Below, piece by piece: positions 10,884 through 19,649 of a DNA stretch of 64,000 nt. The stretch comes from Lactobacillus laiwuensis. Lineage in GTDB: Bacteria > Bacillota > Bacilli > Lactobacillales > Lactobacillaceae. A model generated the notes under the pieces. It was given only the letters and a program-made list of their open reading frames with translations, ran no database searches and was not told the origin of the DNA. Position 1 is the first letter of the stretch; every line of letters begins with the position of its first letter. Position numbers and translations under genes: made by a program. Where the stretch lies: assembly GCF_019972835.1 (NCBI RefSeq), contig NZ_BPPB01000001.1, forward strand, positions 372,001-436,000, written 5' to 3'.

Positions 10884-10955
10884 TCTCATTCCTCCATTTT
10901 TTACGATCTAAATATGGCCAATTATCATGGGCAATTAATCATTATTAAATGATAA

Positions 10956-10995
10956 CACAAAAAAGATGATGGCGAATTAGCCACCATCTTTTTAG
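10956..10995 (-). terminator. Terminator after hup
   Basis: Minus-strand hairpin AAAAGATGGTGGC / GCCATCATCTTTT (one G-T wobble) with a run of six T. Confidence 0.85.
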
Positions 10996-11009
10996 ATAAA
11001 ACTATTAAG

Positions 11010-11285
11010 CTATTTAACAGCTTCTTTAAGAGCTTTACCAGGCCTAAATGCTGGCACAACACTTGCTGGAATTTGAATTTCTTTACCAGTTTGTGGATTA
11101 CGTCCTTTACGGGCTGCACGCTTACGCACTTCAAAAGTTCCAAAGCCAATTAATTGTACTTTCTTGCCTTTAGAAAGGTCATCTTGGATAGAACTAAAAA
11201 TTGCATCAACAGCTGCAGCTGCATCTTTTTTGGTTAACTTAGTTTTTGATGCAACTTCAGTGACTAATTCTGCTTTATTTGCCAT
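11010..11285 (-). CDS. hup: DNA-binding protein HU
   Basis: A 91-aa histone-like nucleoid protein. [22 protein letters not shown] and the beta-arm segment [21 protein letters not shown] with the intercalating NPQTG loop are diagnostic, as is the end [14 protein letters not shown]. Strong SD CAGGAGGTGA. It has its own promoter (about 11394-11422), a leader of about 100 bases and its own terminator, so it is a highly expressed single gene between der and the TPR gene. Confidence 0.98.
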   Translation of the reverse strand: MANKAELVTEVASKTKLTKKDAAAAVDAIFSSIQDDLSKGKKVQLIGFGTFEVRKRAARKGRNPQTGKEIQIPASVVPAFRPGKALKEAVK

Positions 11286-11393
11286 TGGGAATTCACCTCC
11301 TGAAACTTGAACCTTGCTTTAAGATTCCTGATTAGTTCCTCAAATATGGAACAAGGAATAAATGATTATTCAAACCACTATTTCCTTGATTTC

Positions 11394-11422
11394 AAAATAG
11401 CACAAAACCCTTGATACAACAA
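11394..11422 (-). promoter_or_regulatory. hup promoter
   Basis: Minus strand: TTGTTG at 11422-11417, 17-base spacer, TATTTT at 11399-11394 preceded by TGC (extended -10). It implies a 5' leader of about 100 bases with two potential hairpins (CAAGGAA/TTCCTTG and GTTCC/GGAAC). Confidence 0.7.
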
Positions 11423-11469
11423 GCAATTTAAACTAAAAATGTGATTTTTATGCATTTGGTAGATACAAA

Positions 11470-12780
11470 CTATTTTCTTTTTCGTGCAATTATCTTAATT
11501 GGGGTTCCCGAAAAATCAAAATTTTCACGTAACTGATTAATCAAAAAGCGTTGATAAGAAAAATGCATCAATTCAGGATCATTTACAAAAACTACAAATG
11601 TTGGCGGATTAACAGATACCTGGGTCATGTAATAAACCCGCAATCTCTTGCCTTTAATCATTGGTGTAGGCACCAATTTGCTTGCTTCTAATAATAGATC
11701 ATTTAATACACTGGACTTAATTCTTTGTTGTTGGTTGCGATAAACTGTTTGTACTAGTTTGGGAATCTTTTCTATATTTTGACCAGTTTTAGCCGAGACA
11801 AATAAGATTGGAGCATAATCGAGATATTGAAATTCAGTTCGAATAGTTTGTTCAAAGTCCTTGCCACTATTACTGGTTTTCTTTGGCAAGTCCCATTTAT
11901 TAACTAAAATTATAAGGCCACGTCCAGCATCATGAGCATAGCCGGCAACATGTTTATCCTGTTCCCTAATGCCTGTACTGGCATCAAGAACCAAGCAGAC
12001 AACGTCAGAATGTTCAATTGCCCCCATCGCTCTCATTACTGAATATTTTTCAGTTTTTTCGTAGACTTTTCCTCGCCTTCTGATACCTGCCGTATCAACA
12101 ATTCTGAATTTGGTGCCGTCCTTAGTTTTAAAGGGTGTGTCGACAGCATCTCGGGTAGTTCCTTCTTCGTTATTAACGATCACCCGTTTTTCGCCTACTA
12201 GGCGATTAACAATTGAAGATTTACCTACATTGGGCCTACCAATAACACTAAATGATATTTGCTCATTATCGTTCAAGCTTATATCTTTAGGCAAGCTTGC
12301 GACTATTTGATCAAGTAAATCTCCAATACCTGTTCCATGTACACTGGAGATTGGGATTGGATCACCAAAACCTAAACTGTAAAAGTCATAAATGTCCATG
12401 CGTTGTTCAGGATTATCTGCTTTGTTAACTGCTAAAATCACTGGCTTTTTAGTTTGATAAAGCATTTGGGCTATCCGTTCATCAAGATTAGTAACATGAT
12501 TAGTAACATTAGTTAAAAACACAATGACGTCAGCTTCTTCAATTGCTATTTCCGCTTGCGCCCTGATTTCTTCTTCAATATTACTATTTGCCCATGTAAT
12601 TCCCCCAGTATCTATTAGATCAAATTTATGTCCCAGCCACTCAGCTGGAGCATAATTTCGGTCTCTAGTTACACCAGGTTTATCTTCTACTATTGCTAAA
12701 CGTTGATTAATAATACGGTTGAAAAGCGTTGATTTACCAACATTAGGCTGTCCTACAATCGCAACTACAGGTAAAACCAT
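11470..12780 (-). CDS. der: GTPase Der (EngA)
   Basis: Tandem-GTPase 50S assembly factor of 436 aa. G-domain 1: [18 protein letters not shown]-domain 2: [17 protein letters not shown]; then a C-terminal KH-like domain ending in IKIIARKRK. All motifs are intact. SD AAAGGAGG. It follows the rpsA terminator, so it may rely partly on read-through from the cmk-rpsA transcript or on a promoter inside the 60-base gap. Confidence 0.98.
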   Translation of the reverse strand: MVLPVVAIVGQPNVGKSTLFNRIINQRLAIVEDKPGVTRDRNYAPAEWLGHKFDLIDTGGITWANSNIEEEIRAQAEIAIEEADVIVFLTNVTNHVTNLDERIAQMLYQTKKPVILAVNKADNPEQRMDIYDFYSLGFGDPIPISSVHGTGIGDLLDQIVASLPKDISLNDNEQISFSVIGRPNVGKSSIVNRLVGEKRVIVNNEEGTTRDAVDTPFKTKDGTKFRIVDTAGIRRRGKVYEKTEKYSVMRAMGAIEHSDVVCLVLDASTGIREQDKHVAGYAHDAGRGLIILVNKWDLPKKTSNSGKDFEQTIRTEFQYLDYAPILFVSAKTGQNIEKIPKLVQTVYRNQQQRIKSSVLNDLLLEASKLVPTPMIKGKRLRVYYMTQVSVNPPTFVVFVNDPELMHFSYQRFLINQLRENFDFSGTPIKIIARKRK

Positions 12781-12800
12781 TTTTCAGCCTCCTTTTACAA

Positions 12801-12835
12801 ATAAAAAAACCGACTCAAAAGTCGGCTTTTTTAAT
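12801..12835 (-). terminator. Terminator after rpsA
   Basis: Minus-strand hairpin GCCGACT-TTTG-AGTCGGT followed by seven T, between rpsA and der. Confidence 0.9.
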
Positions 12836-12840
12836 TAAAT

Positions 12841-14046
12841 TTAACGACGATCCTTTAATTGGTCACCAATGATGTCACCTAAAGCAAAGCCACTGTCATC
12901 ATTATTCATATACTTCTTGTTAACAGAATTGTGATTATAAGAATTACGTGAACGATTTCCTTCACTTTCAGAATTCTTAGGTTCAGCAGCTTTCATAGAA
13001 AGTGAAATGCGATGCTCATTAGGGTCAATATTTAAAACTTTAACTTTAACTTTTTGACCAACTTTTAAAACATCACTTGGCTTGTCTACGTGTTTATATG
13101 ATATTTCTGAAACATGAACTAAACCTTGAATACCATCAGCAACTTCAACAAAAGCACCAAAGTTAGTTAAAGACTTAACTTCGCCTTCAAACACATCACC
13201 TTCGTGTAAGTCAGCTGTGGCTTGTTCGAATGGAGAAGGTTCAGTTTGCTTAATTGAAAGGGAGATGCGATGTCTATCATCATCAATACCTATTACTTTA
13301 ACTTTTACATCTTGGCCAGCCTTTAAAACATCGCTTGGCTTGTCAACATGCTTATATGAAATCTCGGATATATGAACTAAGCCGTCCACGCCGCCTACAT
13401 CAACAAAAGCACCAAAGTTAGTTAAACGAGAAACTTTACCTTCAACAACATCACCCACAACTAGTTGTGATGCAACCTTATCAAAGGCTTCTTCACGTTC
13501 TTCTTCAATCAAGTCTTTATGAGAAAGGATTAAACGATTCTTACTTGGATCAATCTCTGTAATCTTAAGTTTCATTGTTTTACCAATGAATGGCTTAAGG
13601 TCTGAAACGTAACGATTTGAAATTAGTGAAGCAGGCAAAAATCCTCTTGTACCTACATCAACTAATAAACCCCCACGAACAGAAGAGGTAACCGTACCTT
13701 CGATTGTTTTGCCTTCTTCAAAGTCTTTTTGTAACTCGTCGTATGCTTCTCTTTCCTTTAAGCGAGTAACTGAGAAGAAAAATTCACCATTTTCCTTGTC
13801 ACCGCCAGCTTTTCTTAAGACTAAAGCTTTAAGTTTATCGCCCGGCTTAACTGCTTCACGTAGGTCAACGTTGCGATCCGAAGTGTATTCACGACGCGGA
13901 ATCACACCTTCAATACCGGCATTTTCAACACCAACATCGATTTGACCTTCTTCAACGTCTAATACTTCAACATCTACAATATCTCCGACCTCAACTCCTT
14001 GCATTTGCTTTAATGCATCTAAAAATTGATTACTGTTTTCTGACAT
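12841..14046 (-). CDS. rpsA: S1 RNA-binding protein (ribosomal protein S1 homologue)
   Basis: A 401-aa protein with four S1 domains at about residues 15-85, 105-175, 190-262 and 275-350. The last two are near copies (NFGAFVDVGGVDGLVHISEIS and NFGAFVEVADGIQGLVHVSEIS). The Firmicutes form is shorter than the six-domain proteobacterial S1 and its ribosomal role is less certain; it binds single-stranded mRNA. SD GGGAGG. It lies after cmk, the universal cmk-rpsA pairing, and before der. Confidence 0.95.
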   Translation of the reverse strand: MSENSNQFLDALKQMQGVEVGDIVDVEVLDVEEGQIDVGVENAGIEGVIPRREYTSDRNVDLREAVKPGDKLKALVLRKAGGDKENGEFFFSVTRLKEREAYDELQKDFEEGKTIEGTVTSSVRGGLLVDVGTRGFLPASLISNRYVSDLKPFIGKTMKLKITEIDPSKNRLILSHKDLIEEEREEAFDKVASQLVVGDVVEGKVSRLTNFGAFVDVGGVDGLVHISEISYKHVDKPSDVLKAGQDVKVKVIGIDDDRHRISLSIKQTEPSPFEQATADLHEGDVFEGEVKSLTNFGAFVEVADGIQGLVHVSEISYKHVDKPSDVLKVGQKVKVKVLNIDPNEHRISLSMKAAEPKNSESEGNRSRNSYNHNSVNKKYMNNDDSGFALGDIIGDQLKDRR

Positions 14047-14106
14047 TATTTACCTCCCAATATCATACTCTAATTCTAAATGAAAGTTTGATATTTTTCT
14101 ACTGTT

Positions 14107-14793
14107 TTATATTCTTTTTTGTAGTTTTTTTTGACTTTTTTTAATTTCAAATAAAATTGCCTCGACGACCTGGTCAATAGTCATAGAAGTAGTATCTATT
14201 TCGATTGCATCCTCCGCTTTTTTTAAAGGTGAAATTTGACGGTGTGAATCCTTGTAATCTCTTTCTGAAATGTCGTGCTCAATTTCTGCAAGAGTTTGAC
14301 TGGTTTCAATCCCTCTTTCCTTAAAATCGAGCATTCTTCTCTCAGCGCGAGAATGAACTGAAGCAACCAAAAAGATTTTAACTGCAGCGTGAGGTAAAAC
14401 AGTAGTGCCAATATCACGTCCATCCATCACCACATTCATTTCACCAGCCATTTGCCTTTGGAGACTAACCATTTTTTCCCTGATGCCGGCTAATGCTGAA
14501 ACTTGAGACACATTAGCTGAAATTTCAGGAGTACGTATTGCTTGAGTTATATCTTTATTACCGGCATATATTTTCTGCTGACCATTTTCAAGCTTAAATT
14601 CAATCTGTTCGTGGTCAATTGCAGCTAAAATGCCCTTTTCATCACCATAATTAACGTTATTTTCTCGTGCAATCCAAGTCGACGCGCGGTACATTGCGCC
14701 GGTATCAATATATGTAAAATTAAGCTTATGGGCAATAATTTTTGCTACAGTACTTTTTCCAGCTGAAGCTGGACCATCAATTGCTATTTGCAT
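14107..14793 (-). CDS. cmk: Cytidylate kinase
   Basis: Phosphorylates CMP/dCMP. P-loop GPASAGKSTVAK at residues 6-17; YIDTGAMYRA and the NMP-binding MDGRDIGTTVLP follow; length 228 aa. No proper SD is seen directly before the ATG: the start codon follows an intrinsic terminator hairpin and its T-run by only a few bases. It leads the cmk-rpsA pair. The start is fixed by homology (QIAIDGPASAGKS). Confidence 0.95.
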   Translation of the reverse strand: MQIAIDGPASAGKSTVAKIIAHKLNFTYIDTGAMYRASTWIARENNVNYGDEKGILAAIDHEQIEFKLENGQQKIYAGNKDITQAIRTPEISANVSQVSALAGIREKMVSLQRQMAGEMNVVMDGRDIGTTVLPHAAVKIFLVASVHSRAERRMLDFKERGIETSQTLAEIEHDISERDYKDSHRQISPLKKAEDAIEIDTTSMTIDQVVEAILFEIKKSQKKLQKRI

Positions 14794-14796
14794 TCC

Positions 14797-14820
14797 AATA
14801 AAAAAGGGACCTAAGTCCCC
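14797..14820 (-). terminator. Terminator abutting the cmk start
   Basis: Minus-strand GGGAC-TTAG-GTCCC followed by TTTTTT, between the LysM gene and cmk. Its T-run ends a few bases before the cmk ATG, an unusual position. Confidence 0.75.
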
Positions 14821-14832
14821 ATCCTTTCTAAA

Positions 14833-15315
14833 TTATCTGATTCTTAAGGTTTGTCCTGTGTCCACCTGACTGTTGGGATCAAGTTGATTCAACTCTGCCA
14901 AACGGCTAACTGAAATGTTAAAGTGCTGGGCAATACTAGTCAACGAGTCCCCTTCTTGTACGACGTATTGTTTAATCACAACACGTTTCTTTTTAGGCTT
15001 ACTTGGAGTTTTTTTAGATGATTCTGTTTTTTTCTTTGTATTTGCCTTAGTTTTAGTTTCTTTGCTTTTTACAGGCGCAACCTTAGCTTTTGTCTTAGTA
15101 TGTGCTTTTTTGGTGGTCTTACGTACTTCAACTACTTTTTCATGTGAGTTATTGTTTGCTGCCAAGTGATGAACCACAGGCACAAGACTAATAAGAACAA
15201 CTATAATCAGTATTATCAAAGCAATCCAGCCTTTTGATACAGAAGAATAAGTTTCTACTCTTGGCTTTTGTGGACGCTTATAGTGCTGATATGGTCCTTT
15301 TGAGTTATTATTCAT
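14833..15315 (-). CDS. Membrane-anchored LysM protein
   Basis: A 160-aa protein with a short basic cytoplasmic start, one transmembrane segment (about residues 30-50, ALIILIIVVLISLV), a long Lys/Thr/Ala/Ser-rich linker and a C-terminal LysM domain (about 117-160, VVQEGDSLTSIAQHFNISVS). The domain order predicts a cell-wall peptidoglycan-binding protein anchored from inside to outside. No catalytic domain is present. A similar gene sits before cmk in related lactobacilli. SD AAGGAGG. Confidence 0.85.
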   Translation of the reverse strand: MNNNSKGPYQHYKRPQKPRVETYSSVSKGWIALIILIIVVLISLVPVVHHLAANNNSHEKVVEVRKTTKKAHTKTKAKVAPVKSKETKTKANTKKKTESSKKTPSKPKKKRVVIKQYVVQEGDSLTSIAQHFNISVSRLAELNQLDPNSQVDTGQTLRIR

Positions 15316-15373
15316 CTAAAAAACCTCCTTACCTAACCTGTTTAATTTTAGCATATTTAACATTTAAGTGGAC

Positions 15374-15403
15374 AAAAAAATCGGTCATTTACTAGACCGA
15401 TTT
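15374..15403 (-). terminator. Terminator after ribU
   Basis: Perfect 9-bp stem (AAATCGGTC / GACCGATTT) with seven T on the minus strand, between ribU and the LysM gene. Confidence 0.9.
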
Positions 15404-15418
15404 ACAATATTTTAAAAT

Positions 15419-16102
15419 TTAGTTTTTAAGATTGAAATTTTTTCTGACAAAAGGTTTAAAAGTTCTTAAAACAGTTTCAAATAGTAAATAAACTACAATA
15501 CCGTTAATAGTTCCTTTTAACAAATTAAACGGAACTATGATGCCAAAAATATACGCGCTCATTGAAGGAATATGTAGCAGTTTACCCAAGTATACTTTTT
15601 CAGTAAAAGAAAGCAAACCAGAATATCCATGTATTGCCGGCAGGTTTGGTACAGTAGTTACTGCATAAAATGGTGTCAAAACTAATGCATTTAGTACAGA
15701 TAGTACGAAAGCCATTGCTAGAATACCGAGAACAATACCTAAAATTGGTTTTAAATATTTTTTAGAAAAATTCTTTTCATCTTTGCTAATATTTTTTGTT
15801 AAATAATAAAATGGCAAAGCAAAAGATATTGATGCCAGAAAAGCCGCAGACTGACCAACTAAACTTGGCAAAGCAAAGCCTTTGTATATTAAATTGATCA
15901 GCATTCTGACAAAAGCGATAAAGATACCAGGTCCGGGCCCGAATAAAAACGTCCCAATTGTAATTACGACATCCGAGAAGTCAAATTTTAGAAAACTAGT
16001 TATTGGCAATGGTATCTCCAAAAGCATTAATACATAGGCAATTGTACCAATTAAAGTATAAGCCAAAATATTAACTAAATTATTTCTGCTTTTTTTTTGC
16101 AA
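15419..16102 (-). CDS. ribU: Riboflavin ECF transporter substrate-binding protein RibU
   Basis: A 227-aa S-component with six hydrophobic segments; the N-terminal membrane part IPLPITSFLKFDFSDVVI and FGPGPGIFIAFVRMLINLI match RibU. It captures riboflavin and works with the shared EcfAA'T module, which is not in this window. The frame is open to TTG 16117, but that codon precedes the SD GGAGG, so the TTG at 16102, eight bases after it, is taken. The FMN riboswitch directly upstream supports the assignment. No riboflavin synthesis operon is in the window. Confidence 0.93.
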   Translation of the reverse strand: MQKKSRNNLVNILAYTLIGTIAYVLMLLEIPLPITSFLKFDFSDVVITIGTFLFGPGPGIFIAFVRMLINLIYKGFALPSLVGQSAAFLASISFALPFYYLTKNISKDEKNFSKKYLKPILGIVLGILAMAFVLSVLNALVLTPFYAVTTVPNLPAIHGYSGLLSFTEKVYLGKLLHIPSMSAYIFGIIVPFNLLKGTINGIVVYLLFETVLRTFKPFVRKNFNLKN

Positions 16103-16114
16103 AATTCTTACCTC

Positions 16115-16153
16115 CAAAAAACTCGGTCTGTTGCTTCTAGCAACAGACCGAGT
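16115..16153 (-). terminator. Riboswitch expression-platform terminator
   Basis: Perfect 14-bp stem (ACTCGGTCTGTTGC / GCAACAGACCGAGT, loop of five) followed by six T on the minus strand, immediately before the ribU SD. It is expected to form when FMN is bound. Confidence 0.92.
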
Positions 16154-16186
16154 AAAAGTAAGCTTAAGATCTTGGCTTTTAGTTTA

Positions 16187-16297
16187 GTCTGTCTTCTTTC
16201 ATCTAGACTCTAACTATCGGTATCTCAATAGATTCCACCACTTGCGTGGGTCGTGGACTTACACCACCGGTCGGGACTTTCACCCTGCCATGAAGAC
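16187..16297 (-). ncRNA. FMN (RFN) riboswitch
   Basis: Minus-strand RFN aptamer, P1 strands GTCTTC (from 16297) and GAAGAC (ending at 16191). It contains the conserved blocks GGCAGGGTGAAAGTCCCGAC, GGTGGTGTAAGTCCACGACC, GGTGGAATC and GATACCGATAGTTAGAGTC. ACAGAC at 16192-16187, overlapping the P1 3' strand by two bases, can pair with GTCTGT in the terminator 5' arm, a candidate antiterminator. It controls ribU. Confidence 0.97.
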
Positions 16298-16330
16298 AAC
16301 AAACTTATTTATCAAATTTCACATACTATA

Positions 16331-17050
16331 CTAATCTACGTTTTTTAATCTGTCAACTTCTTCATGAGACAATTCTCGGTACGTTCCTGAAATGAGAGAA
16401 TCAAGTGTAAGAAAAGCGTATTTCTCGCGTGCTAATTTTTTCACCTGGTGGTGAACTGCCTTGAACATTCTTTTTACTTGATGATATTGACCTTCATGAA
16501 TTGTCAACTGCACTATCTGATTGTCCTTTTTACGATCAGTCCTAATAACCTTAACTTTTGCAGGAGCACATCGATGACGATCAATTTTGACCCCATGCTT
16601 TAGCTGACTGATTTCATCAGGCGTCAAAATGCCAGAAATCTTAGCCACATAAACCTTGGCTACATTGTTACGCGGATGCATCAATAAATTAGCCAGTTCA
16701 CCATCATTGGTCATTAAAAGCAAGCCAGAAGTATCATAGTCTAGTCTGCCGATAGGATAAAGACGATAAGGTAAATCTTTAAAATAATCAACTACCGTTT
16801 TTCTGCCTTTATCATCATTTGCAGTTGAGACCACCCCTCGAGGCTTATAAAATAGGTAGGTATGTAAACTTTCTCTTTCAATGGGCTCACCATCAACCGT
16901 GATATTACTAAAAGTATCCACTTTAGTACCAAGTTTAGTGACTACATTGCCATCAACAGTGACTCGGCCATCAGAAATCATTTTTTCTGCCTTACGTCGT
17001 GACGCAATGCCCGCCTCAGCAATTACTTTTTGCAACCGTTCTAAAACCAT
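16331..17050 (-). CDS. rluB: Ribosomal large-subunit pseudouridine synthase RluB type
   Basis: A 239-aa RsuA/RluB-family enzyme. An N-terminal S4 domain (RLQKVIAEAGIASRRKAEKMI) is followed by the synthase domain with the catalytic aspartate in PIGRLDYDTSGLLLMTNDGEL. Gene order next to scpB fits the Firmicutes RluB that modifies 23S rRNA. Its ATG overlaps the scpB stop by one base (TAATG), implying coupling. Confidence 0.93.
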   Translation of the reverse strand: MVLERLQKVIAEAGIASRRKAEKMISDGRVTVDGNVVTKLGTKVDTFSNITVDGEPIERESLHTYLFYKPRGVVSTANDDKGRKTVVDYFKDLPYRLYPIGRLDYDTSGLLLMTNDGELANLLMHPRNNVAKVYVAKISGILTPDEISQLKHGVKIDRHRCAPAKVKVIRTDRKKDNQIVQLTIHEGQYHQVKRMFKAVHHQVKKLAREKYAFLTLDSLISGTYRELSHEEVDRLKNVD

Positions 17051-17658
17051 TATTTTGCTCCTTTTTGAGTTTTTGCAATATTTTTATCAGCTTGACCTTT
17101 AGCTGCAAATAAATCTATTTCACCTTCACTATTGATGCTATCATCTTCGAAATCTTCTATTAAGGGTAAATCAGCCAGACTGTGATACCCGAAGTACTGC
17201 AAAAAGTACTCGCTTGTGACGTATAAATTAGGATGACCTGGTGCATCCTTTTTACCATTAATCTTTACTAATCCACGCCACATTAATGTTTGCAGAGCCC
17301 CGGACGAATTTACGCCTCTGATGTCATCTATTTCTACACGTGTAATTGGTTGCCGATAAGCAATAATAGATAGTATTTCCAATGCCGATTGACTTAAGCT
17401 CTTTGATAAATCTTTTTGAAAAAAATTTTCGATTGTTTTACTTGCCTCTGGCCTAGTGGTCAATTTGTAAACATCATTGAGATGCTGGATTTGTAACCCT
17501 GAATCAGGATTTTTTTGTAATTTTTCTCGTAAATTTTTGCTTATTTCTCGCAATGCAGGTTTACCGACCTGCAAAAGTTCGCATAAGTTGCTACTTTCAA
17601 TACCATTATCGCCGGCAACATATAATAGCGCTTCTAACTGCGCCATTTTACTTATCAT
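17050..17658 (-). CDS. scpB: Segregation and condensation protein B
   Basis: The kleisin-associated winged-helix subunit of the SMC-ScpAB condensin. [18 protein letters not shown] and [21 protein letters not shown] are family signatures. The reading frame extends upstream into scpA; real start candidates are ATG 17658 (chosen, GAAAGAG nine bases before, 11-base overlap with scpA) and ATG 17646 just after the scpA stop. The protein is about 198-202 aa. Confidence 0.93.
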   Translation of the reverse strand: MISKMAQLEALLYVAGDNGIESSNLCELLQVGKPALREISKNLREKLQKNPDSGLQIQHLNDVYKLTTRPEASKTIENFFQKDLSKSLSQSALEILSIIAYRQPITRVEIDDIRGVNSSGALQTLMWRGLVKINGKKDAPGHPNLYVTSEYFLQYFGYHSLADLPLIEDFEDDSINSEGEIDLFAAKGQADKNIAKTQKGAK

Positions 17659-18385
17659 TACTACCAACTCTTTCCAAGTCCAGGTCACCAAACATCCTCT
17701 TTTGTTTTACCCGAATTTCCTGTTTTTTACAAAGTTCAAGCAGTGCCAAAAACAGACCAATAACGTCAGATAAATTTTTCATTTTTTGACAACAGGCAAA
17801 AAAGCTTATTTGCTTCCGCCTCAGCAATTCTTTTTGCAAAAAAACACTCATTTCTTTGACAGAAGTTTCTTTAACTTCAACTGAAACAATATCAGGCTGT
17901 CTAATTTTCATCCTTTGTAACACAATTACAAAAGTATTGGCTAACTCTGTTGAAGTAATCTGTCCTTTTGGCAACGGCTGAATTTTTTTACTTTCTGGTG
18001 CGCTTTCTTCTTTTGCAGCAGTGATCGGTACTTCTTCATTGCGCTTTTTAAAGTATGCTGATACTTTTTTAAAAACTGAATAAGTAATAAGCTGCTGCAC
18101 TAACTCATCCCGGGGATCTTCCTGTTCATCATTTTCTTCAGTAAAATCATTTTGCGGAAGAAGAGATTGAGATTTGATCCGCAAAAGCATCGCTGACATA
18201 ACAAAATATTCTCCGGCAATTTTTAAATTAAGTTTTTGCATTTGATGCAAATAAGCTAGATATTGGCTGGTAATTTGTGCTATGGGAATATCATAAATAT
18301 CAATTTTTTGCACTTTTATTAAATGTAATAGCAGGTCTAAAGGACCTTCAAAGTTAGGCAGTTCAAGGGTAAGACTATCACTCAT
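17648..18385 (-). CDS. scpA: Segregation and condensation protein A
   Basis: The kleisin subunit that bridges SMC heads. The N-terminal [27 protein letters not shown] and [18 protein letters not shown] are diagnostic. Length 245 aa. Its ATG overlaps the ribT stop by eight bases and its end overlaps scpB, so ribT-scpA-scpB-rluB form one coupled unit. Confidence 0.95.
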   Translation of the reverse strand: MSDSLTLELPNFEGPLDLLLHLIKVQKIDIYDIPIAQITSQYLAYLHQMQKLNLKIAGEYFVMSAMLLRIKSQSLLPQNDFTEENDEQEDPRDELVQQLITYSVFKKVSAYFKKRNEEVPITAAKEESAPESKKIQPLPKGQITSTELANTFVIVLQRMKIRQPDIVSVEVKETSVKEMSVFLQKELLRRKQISFFACCQKMKNLSDVIGLFLALLELCKKQEIRVKQKRMFGDLDLERVGSNDK

Positions 18386-18740
18386 TTTTCTGTGCCTTTT
18401 TTAAATACTTAATTAAATAAATATATTCAGGAACAGCAGTAATTACTTTGCTGGGATTATTTTGTGCTAACTCTTGAACTGCTCTGGCTTCGTACTTAGC
18501 TTTTCGATAATCAGGAGCAAAAGAAATATAACGAATGATTACAAAATGTTTACTTGATTGTGTACCTATCACTCCTATAAAATTAGGAGCCTTGGAACGA
18601 TAGAGGTATAAGCAAAACTCGGTACTACTTTTGTTTAATTGAATTTCATCCTTGAGATTAGCCAGATTTTTAAAATCAGGCAAATAAGATAACAATCCCA
18701 TGGCTACCTTTTCTTTATCATTTTTGCATTCAATTAGCAT
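18378..18740 (-). CDS. ribT: RibT-like GNAT-fold protein
   Basis: A 120-aa protein resembling RibT, a GNAT-type acetyltransferase homologue named for its place in the Bacillus rib operon. The YRKAKYEARAVQELAQNNP stretch and the location between xerD and scpA are characteristic of lactobacilli. The substrate is unknown. No riboflavin synthesis genes are adjacent here. SD AAGGTGA precedes the ATG. Confidence 0.75.
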   Translation of the reverse strand: MLIECKNDKEKVAMGLLSYLPDFKNLANLKDEIQLNKSSTEFCLYLYRSKAPNFIGVIGTQSSKHFVIIRYISFAPDYRKAKYEARAVQELAQNNPSKVITAVPEYIYLIKYLKKAQKNE

Positions 18741-18749
18741 TTAATCACC

Positions 18750-19649
18750 TTATGTCCGCGGATGCGTTTTTTCGTAAACTTGTAAAATATGTTTCTGCGA
18801 CAAATTGGTATAAATTTGTGTCGTACTGATATCTGAATGCCCTAAAATTTCTTGGACAACACGTAAATCTGCCCCATTTTCCAGTAAATGTGTTGCAAAT
18901 GTATGTCTTAAAGTATGTGGAGTGACATTTTTTTGAATACCCGCCATTTTACAATAATGCTTAATAATTTGCCAAACGGCTTGTCTTGTTAAAGAGCTTC
19001 CTCTACTATTAAGAAAAATAAAATCAGTATTTTTGCCAATTTTTAATATTAAAGGATCACGAACCTTTTCCTTATAACTGTCAATCCAGGATAAAGCTAC
19101 TTCACTAATTGGAATCAATCGTTCCTTTGAACCCTTGCCAAAAACTTTGACCAGTCTCAACTCTTCATGCAAATCGGTAAATTTAAGATTGATTAATTCG
19201 CTCACTCTAATCCCAGTTGCATACAGAGTTTCAAGTAAAGCTCTATCACGTAAGCCCAACTTCTTTTTAGTATCAGGCTGCTGGAGTAATTTATTAACTT
19301 CATTAACTGTCAAAGCCACTGGCAGAGTACGACGCTTTTTAGGAGAATCTATTTCGAGCATTGGATTGAGCTTTTGAATATTTTGTCTTACCAGCCACTG
19401 GTAGAACTTACGCAAACTGGTAATTAAGCGGCTAATAGAACTTGTGGCCTTTTTTTGATCGCGCTGTTCAGCCAAAAAAGCATCAATGTCAAGGACTTTA
19501 GTTGGCCAAGAAGTCAAATTTTCCTTTTGGAGAAAACGAATGAAAGATGTTAAATCCTGCCTGTACGCTGTTATCGTATTATTACTCAGGCCGCGTTCAA
19601 CCTGACTATATCTTAAATAATCTTCAACTTGTTCTGATAAATTAGTCAT
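18750..19649 (-). CDS. xerD: Tyrosine recombinase XerD
   Basis: Site-specific recombinase for chromosome dimer resolution with its XerC partner. SAM-like N-terminal domain (VEDYLRYSQVERGLSNNTI), catalytic domain with Arg in ATGIRVSEL, HTLRHTFATHLLENGADL and GHSDISTTQIYTNL carrying His, Arg and the nucleophilic Tyr. About 299 aa. The frame opens nine bases earlier, but ATG 19649 is preferred, overlapping the cvfB stop by eight bases. A chromosomal core gene, not a mobile integrase. Confidence 0.94.
   Translation of the reverse strand: MTNLSEQVEDYLRYSQVERGLSNNTITAYRQDLTSFIRFLQKENLTSWPTKVLDIDAFLAEQRDQKKATSSISRLITSLRKFYQWLVRQNIQKLNPMLEIDSPKKRRTLPVALTVNEVNKLLQQPDTKKKLGLRDRALLETLYATGIRVSELINLKFTDLHEELRLVKVFGKGSKERLIPISEVALSWIDSYKEKVRDPLILKIGKNTDFIFLNSRGSSLTRQAVWQIIKHYCKMAGIQKNVTPHTLRHTFATHLLENGADLRVVQEILGHSDISTTQIYTNLSQKHILQVYEKTHPRT

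Noticed and set aside
18750-19649. Tyrosine recombinase as a sign of a mobile element
   Set aside because: Sequence and neighbours (cvfB, ribT, scpA) identify chromosomal XerD; no attachment site repeats seen.
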